The notes under the pieces are model-generated. The model was not told where the DNA came from. It saw nothing but the letters and a program-made list of their open reading frames with translations, and searched no databases. Both the position numbers and the translations under genes were made by a program. Below are positions 1 to 8,400 of a stretch of DNA of 25,905 bases, piece by piece. Source of the DNA: DASYQV01 sp036005125 (GTDB taxonomy: Bacteria > Acidobacteriota > Vicinamibacteria > Vicinamibacterales > UBA2999). The stretch is taken from assembly GCA_036005125.1 (NCBI GenBank), contig DASYQV010000329.1, positions 1-25,905 on the forward strand, read 5' to 3'. Within the stretch, counting starts at the first letter, position 1; each line of letters starts with the position of its first letter.

Positions 1-2072
1 TGCATGACGCGGCCGCGGAGGAGCGCGAGCCTTGCCGCGTCTTCGAGCGTCAATACTCCCGCGGCATGCGCCGCGGCCACTTCGCCGGCGCTGTGGCCGA
101 TGACGGAATCGGGATGCACACCCCATGACGCGAGGAGCCGCACGAGCGCCACCTGGACCGCGAACAACGCGGGCTGCGCGATCTCCGTGTCGGAGATGCG
201 CGAAGTGGCTTCGTCACGCCGCAGTTCCTCGAGGATCGAGATGTGGCCATGGCGACGGAATATCTCGTCGCACTCCTCGATCGCGTGAAGGAACGCCGGC
301 CCTTTCGCCATCAGGTCGCGCCCCATGGCCCACCACTGCGATCCCTGGCCGGCAAACACGAATGCGAGCTTGTGTTCGCGACGCGCCGGGACCCTCGGGG
401 ATCCTTCGGTCGATTCCTGTGACGCGAAGGCCGCGAGCTTACGGCGCGCCTCCTCGATAGAGTCGACGACCGCCGCCCAGCGGTATCGATGGTGGCTGCG
501 ACGAGCTGACGCCGTGTAGCAGATGTCGCTCAGCGGCATCTCGCGCAGCATCCCGCCAGGTGCGAGCGACTGCTCGCACGCCGACGCGAGCGCGCGCAGC
601 GACCACTCATCACGGGCCGACAGTGTCAACACGTGAGGACCGCCATGGTCGTCGGCTGTCGCGTGCTCTTCCACAGTGGGCCGGAACTCCTCGACGACGA
701 CATGCGCATTGGTGCCGCTCAGCCCGAACGAGCTCACACCAGCCAAGCGTGGTCCGCGGCCGTTCGTCCATGGCACCGCGGTCACCGGTATGCGCGCCGG
801 GATCTCGTCGAACGCAATGTGGGGATTCGGCTGCCGATAGTGCAGGTGCGGCGGGATAGTGCGATGCTGCAGCGCCAGCGCGACCTTCATGAGGTTCGCC
901 ACGCCGGCGGCCACCTCGAGATGACCGATATTGGTCTTCACCGCGCCGATCCACAGCGGGTTGTCCGCGTCGCGGTTGCGGCCGAGCACGGCCGAGAGCG
1001 CGCGGATTTCAATCGGATCGCCGAGCGCGGTGCCGGTGCCGTGCGCTTCCACGTAGCTGATGTCGCGCGGCGACACGCCAGCCTGCGCGAGCGCCTCGCG
1101 AATCACGGCCTGCTGCGCCGTGCCGTTGGGAACCGTGAGACCGGCGCTCCGCCCGTCGTGGTTCACGGCAGAGCCGCGAATCACCGCCAGCACCGGATCA
1201 CCGGCTGCGATCGCATCGGAGAGCCGTTTGAGCACGACGATGCCGCATCCCTCGCCGCGGCCGTAGCCGTCCGCCGACGCGTCGAACGTCTTGCAGCGTC
1301 CGTCAGGAGACAGGGCCTGCGCCTTGGACAGGAAGATCGTCGGCTCGGGCGTGAGCATCAGGTTCACGCCGCCCGCCAGAGCGAGCGTGCACTCGCCCGC
1401 CCGCAGGCTTTGACATGCCAGGTGCACCGCCACGAGGGAGGTCGCGCACGCCGCGTCGAGCGCCAGGCTGGGTCCGTGCAGTCCCAGCAAGTACGACAGG
1501 CGTCCGGCGGCAAAGCAGAACGCGTTGCCGGTGCCGGTGTAGGCATTGACCGATTCGTGTGTCAGGTATGCCGTCTGCCACGTTGCGTAGTCGTAGGTAC
1601 CGATCCCGATGAAGACGCCGCTCGGGCTGCCTGCCAGTTGATCGATCGGTTGTCCGGCATGTTCGAGCGCTTCCCAGGCGACCTCGAGAAGAAGGCGGTG
1701 CTGGGGATCCATGTGCCGCGCCTCGCGCGGCGAGATGCCGAAGAACTCCGGATCGAACTCGTCCACGCGATCCACGAATCCTCCGGACCGCGTGTAGATT
1801 TTGCCGGGTGCGGTGCGAACGGGATCGTAGACTTCGTCGACGTTCCAGCGATCGGAAGGAATCGGGCCGATGGCGTCGATGCCGTTTTCGAGAAGGTGCC
1901 AGAACTCCTCGGGACCATTCACGCCGCCAGGCAGGCGGCAGCCAAGGCCGATGATCGCAATCGGTTCAGGCCGCGATTGACGCGCCGCGTGGAGCTCGCG
2001 CTGCAGCTCGACGCACAGGAGCGCCAGGCGCTGCTTCGAGAGTTTCGAGATCTCCTCGGCGAATCGACTCAT
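1..2072 (-). CDS. Type I polyketide synthase, KS-AT, partial (C-terminus beyond the left edge)
   Basis: Second elongation protein of the polyketide locus; 690 codons are present and no stop is reached. Residues 1-35 form a charged, probably helical N-terminal linker of the kind used for docking. The ketosynthase (about 36-460) begins PEPIAIIGLGCRLPGG and carries active Cys209 in DAACATS, then the EAHGTGT and KTNIGH histidine motifs, so it should be able to condense. DAACATS departs from the usual DTACSS. An acyltransferase starts near residue 570 (FVFAGQGSQ) with nucleophile Ser661 in GHSAGE; the window ends before the specificity motif, so the extender unit cannot be read. The ATG at 2072 is chosen because GAGGAG lies 8 bases upstream. 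It follows the FAAL-PKS gene in the same direction after a 349-base palindromic gap, so it probably accepts the chain made by that protein. Reductive domains, a carrier protein or a release domain may lie outside the window. Confidence 0.93.
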   Translation of the reverse strand, partial: MSRFAEEISKLSKQRLALLCVELQRELHAARQSRPEPIAIIGLGCRLPGGVNGPEEFWHLLENGIDAIGPIPSDRWNVDEVYDPVRTAPGKIYTRSGGFVDRVDEFDPEFFGISPREARHMDPQHRLLLEVAWEALEHAGQPIDQLAGSPSGVFIGIGTYDYATWQTAYLTHESVNAYTGTGNAFCFAAGRLSYLLGLHGPSLALDAACATSLVAVHLACQSLRAGECTLALAGGVNLMLTPEPTIFLSKAQALSPDGRCKTFDASADGYGRGEGCGIVVLKRLSDAIAAGDPVLAVIRGSAVNHDGRSAGLTVPNGTAQQAVIREALAQAGVSPRDISYVEAHGTGTALGDPIEIRALSAVLGRNRDADNPLWIGAVKTNIGHLEVAAGVANLMKVALALQHRTIPPHLHYRQPNPHIAFDEIPARIPVTAVPWTNGRGPRLAGVSSFGLSGTNAHVVVEEFRPTVEEHATADDHGGPHVLTLSARDEWSLRALASACEQSLAPGGMLREMPLSDICYTASARRSHHRYRWAAVVDSIEEARRKLAAFASQESTEGSPRVPARREHKLAFVFAGQGSQWWAMGRDLMAKGPAFLHAIEECDEIFRRHGHISILEELRRDEATSRISDTEIAQPALFAVQVALVRLLASWGVHPDSVIGHSAGEVAAAHAAGVLTLEDAARLALLRGRVM

Positions 2073-2172
2073 GCACCGAACTCCTCGTTACAGTTGTGCG
2101 GTCGAACTACGAATTTCTGCTGATTCCAGACGTCATCAGCGCCCCGGCGCGAATGCAGGGGAAGGTGAGCAC

Positions 2173-2412
2173 GCTGAGACGATCTCACGCAGAGAGCGTG
2201 GGGAGCGGAGACGCCGTTCGACTGGCCGCGGTCGCGGCACGCGTGCGTTGAGGCCAGAACACAAGCCCGGCTGCATTCATAGGGGCTTGTTTCTGGTCTC
2301 AGCGCGCGCGTGTCGGCCTGCGCCCAGGCCGACCAGTCGAACGGCTTTCGGTGCGCCGAATGTCCATCGCCGCCTCTGATCCTCCGCGCTCTCCGCGTGA
2401 GATCGTCTCTGC
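2173..2412. repeat. Nested imperfect palindrome filling the gap between the two PKS genes
   Basis: The gap between the PKS genes (2073-2421) has no convincing gene. Most of it is one large inverted structure. The outer arms 2173-2198 and 2387-2412 match at 24 of 26 positions (core GAGACGATCTCACGC). Middle arms 2214-2228 and 2330-2344 match at 14 of 15 (core CGTTCGACTGG). Inner arms 2254-2268 and 2282-2296 (CCAGAAcACAAGCCC type) are nearly complementary. A separate perfect hairpin GTCGGCCTG/CAGGCCGAC sits at 2312-2333. The three nested arm pairs are collinear, so transcribed RNA could fold into one long rod. It resembles a dispersed non-coding palindromic element rather than a terminator, since no T-tract follows. 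Confidence 0.75.
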
Positions 2413-2421
2413 GTCCTCGGC

Positions 2422-5400
2422 TCACTCTGCGGTCTGCAATCGGCGTTCGACGTCCTCATCCGACAGCTGGTGGATTCGCGCGAGCAGATCGATGCCTGCG
2501 GGAGCCTCACTCTCCGGCGACGCAGGCGTCTCTTCGACCGTCGGCCGCTCGGCCGCGCGGGCGTCCGCGGGAGACAACTGCTCCGCCAGGAATCCCGCGA
2601 TGGCTTCGATGTTCGGGAACTCGAAGACAACCGTCGGCGGGACGTCGAGGCCGACGGAGCTCCGCAGGCGGTTCTTGAGATCGAGCGCCATCAGGGAATC
2701 CATGCCCATCTCGAAGAGACCGCGACGGACGTCAATGGGCTGAGCAGGCGGCACACCCATCACGCGCGCCACCTCATCCCGCACGTGCCGGATGAGCAGC
2801 GCTCGACGCCTGACGAGCGGCATATCCTCGAGCGTGCGGCGGAATTCCGTGAACGCTTCCGCGTCGCGTGGCTCCTCGGCCTGAACGAGATGGGATGCCC
2901 ATGGCAGCGACAGCAGCGCCGGGAAGTGGTGGGCGAGGCGGGACCAGTCGTTGCGCAGGACCGCAACCTGCGGCGAGGCCTGCGTCATGAGGTGTTCCAA
3001 CGCCGCACGCACATCACGCGGCGTGAGACGCTCGATCCCATGTGCCTCCCAGAACTCGTGAACACGACGGCCTTCGGCGGTCGCCCCGAAGCCCACCTCG
3101 CCGATCGGGCCCCAGTTGATGGTCAATGCCGGCCTGCCGTGCAGACGGCGATAGTGCGCGAGGGCATCGAGGAACGCGCTTGCCGCCGCGTAGTTGCCCT
3201 GGCCAGCCGAGCCCACGAGCGATGCGCCCGATGACAGGCACACGAAGAAGTCGATCGCGGCGGATTGAGAGAGCTGATGGAGGAGCCAGCTTCCAATCAC
3301 CTTCGGTCCGAAGACCGCCTCGAGAGCCGTCTCGTCCAGCCGCAGAAGCGGCCGCACCAGCGATTGCCCCGCAGCGTCCTGCCACACAGAGGCCGCATGA
3401 ATCACGCCTCGTACGGGCGGCGCGTCCGACTGCTGCGTCTGCTCCGTCCACCAGCGTTGCATCGCCGCCTCGTCGGAGACGTCCACCTGCGCGTACTGCA
3501 CCGTGGCGCCACGATGCTCGAGCGTGCGCAGCCGTGCAATCAGTTGTCCTGCGTGGCTCGCCGGGTCAACCCCGTCCCATTCCGCCCGTGGAGGCACGGT
3601 GCTGCGACCGATCAGCCGGAGGTGACGCGCGCCTTTTTCCGCGAGCCACTGCGCGATCTCCAACCCGACCCCCTGGTGCCCGCCCGTGATCACGTAGCTC
3701 CCGTCGGTTCGCACCGGCAGTGGGCCGGTGACCTTCGCGGCCGGCCGCCGCACGAGTCGCGCGACATACCGCTGGCTTCCGCGGAGCGCGTGTTGATCCT
3801 CGCGGTCTCCCGAGCGAAGCACCGACACCAGCTGGCGTCGCGCGTCGGAGGCCTCGATCGCGGGATCGAGATCGACGAGTCCACCCCAAATCCCGGGGTC
3901 CTCCATCGCGCAGGTTCGACCGAGTCCCCAGATGGGCGCCTGCGCTACCGCGACATCGAGCTCGTCGCCGCCAACAGCCTGCGCGCCACGGGTGACGAGC
4001 CACAGCCGGGGACCGCCATAGCTGGTCAGCACCTGCATGGCGCGCAGCGCGGTGCCGGTTGTCCACGCCTGTTCCGCCTGCAACGACGCCGCGGTCAGCG
4101 TCTCCAGTGGACTGGTGTCGAGGCTGCGCAGATGGATGACGCCGTGGACCTGCTGGCCGTTCGCGGCCTGCTCTGCGAGCGCGCGCTGCAGGGCTTCGGG
4201 TTCGTTGCCGCCGCCATCGAACTGCACAACCGAATCGCCCGCTTCCCTCAGCGCGGCGGCCACGGCCGCGGCCGTTCCACCTCGATCCGCCAACAGCAGC
4301 CACGTTCCTGCAGCAGCATCTGCCGGCGGGACGATCGGCGCCGCGTCCCAGCGCAGCTCGTACAGCCACTCGCCGAGCGCGGGCTCGTGCCTGTCGGCCG
4401 CCGTCTCGTGCTCTTCGGCCGGCGTGGCGTGCTCGAGCCGGACACCTGTCGCCTCTCCGATCACCTTGCCGGACGCCGTGATGAACCGTATGTCACCCGC
4501 CACCGTGCGTTCATCGCGCGCGGTCACGACCGCATGACTCCAGACGTGTGGACCGTCGGCATCCTCGAACCACTGGAAGCGCTCGATGCGCTTCGGGCGA
4601 TAGTTCACCGCCTGGATCGCGTTCCCGTTTCCGTTTCCGTTCCCGTTTCCGCGTGCGTGCCCGTTGGCGTTTCCCGCGCCCATCAACACGCGCAACCCTG
4701 CTTCGACAACTCGCGGAGATGGACTGGTCACCTCGTCCGACGACTGCTTGACGAGTCCGATCGCTTCCGTCCCGTTCACCCACAGCCTTTCCACGTTGAA
4801 TGGGTGTCCGTCCTCGACGACCGTCGCGCCAATCATGCCGGCGAGCTCGTCACCCGAGACCTCGCGGTCGCACCGCGCACGGATCGTCGAGAGAGGTTGC
4901 TCGACCGTCGATCCGCGAGGCACCGATGCGATCGCGTCGCGACCCCGCGGGGCTGATGCCTCCGTACTCGTTCTCACGCCCGCGCACACTTCACGCAGCC
5001 GGTCCAGGTGCGGAAGGTGATCCAGCACATCCTCCGTGGCCGGGCCGAAGTCGAGCAGGCACGCCACCTCGTTCACGCCAATCGCGGCCAGCTGCTCTAC
5101 GAGTGCCTTGCAGCTTTCCGGCGTGCCCATCAGCGCGCGCGTGGCGAAGAATCGTTCGAAGAGGAACGCGACGAACGTATCCACGTCCTTCTCGGACGCA
5201 GCCTCGAAGTTCCGGCCGCGGCTGTGAGCGAGCCCCTGCATCGCGGGCGCCAGCGTTTTCAGGTAGGCGCAGAAGGGATCGCGCACCGCCTCGCGCACGC
5301 GCTGCACGTCCGTTCCGATGAACGTGTGCACCATCATCGTGACGTGGCCGGCATCGGGATCGTGGCCGGCACGGGCGCGCGCTTCGCGATAGATCTGGAT

Positions 5401-8400
5401 GTTCTTCGCGACCTCCTCGACCCCGTGATCCAGCAGGTGGGTCAGCACGTTGGCGCCAATCGCGCCCGCGCGCTCGAACGTCCGCGGGTTGCCCGCCGCC
5501 GTCACCCAGATGTTGACGTCCGGTTGAACCGGCGTCGGATAAATGCGCACGTCGGTCGTTCGCCCGTCACCGGTTTTCACGGGCACCGACTCGCCTTTCC
5601 ACAACCGCTTCACCAGCTCGATGCCCGTAAATACCTCGTCGTGCCGCGTCGAGTACTTCTCGGGCGCGAACGCGAAGTCGGTCGGGTTCCATCCCGAGGC
5701 GAACGACAGGTCTACTCGCCCGTTCGACAGGTTGTCGACGACCGACCACTCTTCGGCGATGCGTAGCGGGTTGTGGAGCGGCAGCACGACGCTCCCCGCG
5801 CGCAGCCTGATGCGCGACGTCTCTCGCGCAAGCGCCGCATGCAGCACGGACGGGTTCGGATACAAACAGCCCCACTTGCCGAAGTGACGCTCGGGGACCC
5901 ACACGCTGGAGAAGCCGTGTGCGTCGGCAAACCGCGCGCCTTCGATCACGAGGCGATACTTGTCGCCGCGCTCCGAGTCGTCGCTGCTCGCGAAAAACAT
6001 CAACGAGAAATCGAGCTGCCGCGCGCCTTGCCGCGTCTCCGGGATCCCGGCGCGAACGGCCGGCACCTCCGCCACACGAGCAGGTTCGGCCGGCGTCACC
6101 GCGCGAACCTCGCGGATCTGCGCGGTCGCATGGAGGGTCCATGCGTCGGGCATGCGCGCGCTCGCGGGCCGGCTGTAGGCCGAGAACTTTCCGTTGCTCG
6201 CGTCCTCGTCGACGACGAGCGTGAACTGCGCGGTCCGCGGCCCGCTTGCCGGATCGGGCATCGGGTCGTGGAAGACCACGTCGGAGACGAAGCGGTCGCC
6301 GCGTCCGAAGGTTTCATTTGCGGCGGCGAACGCGGCCTGGACGTAGCGGCCGTTCACGCAGTCGCTCCGTTCGGAGCCGTTCTGCTTGTCGATGAGGTCG
6401 ACGAGCCACGTGTGATCGTGCTCGAGATGGGCCAGCGCCGGCTGACGCTCGCCGAGGACCGAATGGACCGGGCTTCCGACAAGCCGGCGGCGTGTCTTGG
6501 AGGGCATCGATTCCACCCAGTACCGCTGCCGTTGGAAGGGATACGTCGGCAGGCTGACGCGCTTGCGCGCGTAGGGTCGATCGAAGGCCGTCCAATCGAC
6601 GTCCGCTCCAGCCTTGTACAGCCGACCGAGCGTGTCCAGTACCTGCAGCCAGTCTTCCCGGCCATGTCGGAGCGTTGGCAGCCAGGAACCAGCTCCGTCA
6701 GGCAGGCATCGCGTGCCTGCGGCGAGAAGCGATGGATCGGGGCCGAGCTCGACGAACACCTCGCAGCCCATCGCGTAGAGCTCGCGCATGCCATCCCCGA
6801 ATCGAACCGGCTGACGGATGTGCCGCGCCCAGTAGGCTGAGTGAGCGATCTCGCCCGCGTCGGCGCGCCTGCCTGTGAGGTTCGACATGAGCGGGATCGA
6901 GGGCGCCGCAAACCGTATCCCGGCTGCCGCCTGCGTGAACGGCTCGAGGATCGGGTCCATCAGGGCCGAGTGGAATGCATGGGAGACGCTGAGCGCGCGC
7001 CCGCGGATTCTCTGCCGCTCGAGCGTGCGCAGCACGGTCTGCACGCCGTCGTGCGGTCCGGCAATCACGGTGTTGCCTGGCCCGTTGAGCGCGGCAATCA
7101 CGACATCCGGCTGGTTTGCAATCGCCGCCGTGACGCGGTCTTCGTCGGCGAGGACGACCGCCATCTCTCCACCAGATGGGAGGCTCTGCATCAGCCGCGC
7201 ACGGGTCGCGACCAGCTTGAGCCCGTCGTCGAGCGCGAAGACGCCGGCCACACATGCGGCAACGTACTCGCCGAGGCTGTGGCCGAGCACCGCGTACGGC
7301 TGGATGCCCCACGATCGCCACATCTCGTAGAGCGCGTATTCGAGCGCGAACAACGCCGGCTGTGCGCAGGCCGTCTGATGGATCACGCCCTTGTTCGAGG
7401 CGTCGGGAAACAGGACGGACAGGAGCGGCCGCTCCATCAGAGCATCGAGCGTCTGCGCGCAGCGGTCGAGCGTCTCGCGGAATACCGGCTGTGTGTCGTA
7501 GAGCTCGCGGCCCATGCCCTCGTATTGCGATCCCTGGCCGGTGAAGAGGTACGCGATCCGGGGCGTCGGCAGATAGGCACTCTCCTCGGACGAGCGGTGC
7601 GCGTGCTGGCCGAACGCGACCAACTGATCCGCAAAGTCGCCGGCCGAGCGGCCGACCAACGCGAGTCGGGCAGGAAAGTGCGAGCGGCCGGTGTTGGCGC
7701 TGAACGCGAAGTCGCTGGCGGACGTGTCGGCCCGATCGGCCAACGATGACGCGTAGCGGGCGGCCAGCTCGGCGAGCGCGGTCTCGCTGTGCGCCGAGAG
7801 CGTCAGGATGTGATGTGGACGTTCGGGAACCGTCGCGACCACCGGCTCGTCCGGCGTCGCTGGCGCCTCTTCCAGAACCATGTGGCAGTTCGTTCCGCCG
7901 AACCCGAAGGAGCTGATGCCCGCGAAGCGGCTCGCCCCGCTGCGCGGCCATGGATGCGGCTGCTCGATCGGGATGAAGAACGGCGTGCCGGCAATGGCAA
8001 TCCTCGGGTTGAGCTGCTTGAGGTGAAGCGTCGGCGGAATCTGCTGGTGATGCAGAACGAGCGCGGCCTTCAGAAGACCCGCGATTCCGGCCGCCGCTTC
8101 GAGGTGGCCGATGTTCGTCTTGGCCGACCCGATGGCACACCGTTGTTCCGGCGCGCGCCCTTCGAGCAGCACGGCTTTGAGCGCATCGATCTCGATCGGA
8201 TCGCCGAGAGGCGTGCCGGTGCCATGCGCCTCCAGGTAGCCGACCTGCGAGGGTTCCACTCGTCCGTTCACCAGCGCTTCCCGGATCACCGCCTGCTGGG
8301 CGAGCCCGTTCGGCGCGGTCAGACCGTTGCTCTGACCGTCCTGGTTCACCGCGGATCCTCTGATCACGGCGAGAATCCGATCGCCGGCGGCGCGCGCGTC

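Noticed and set aside
633..4956. Plus-strand open frames of 254-563 codons opposite the PKS genes (633-2123, 2470-3234, 3265-4956)
   Set aside because: Mirror frames of PKS codons with low-complexity Arg-rich translations and no credible ribosome sites; the minus-strand PKS domains are certain.
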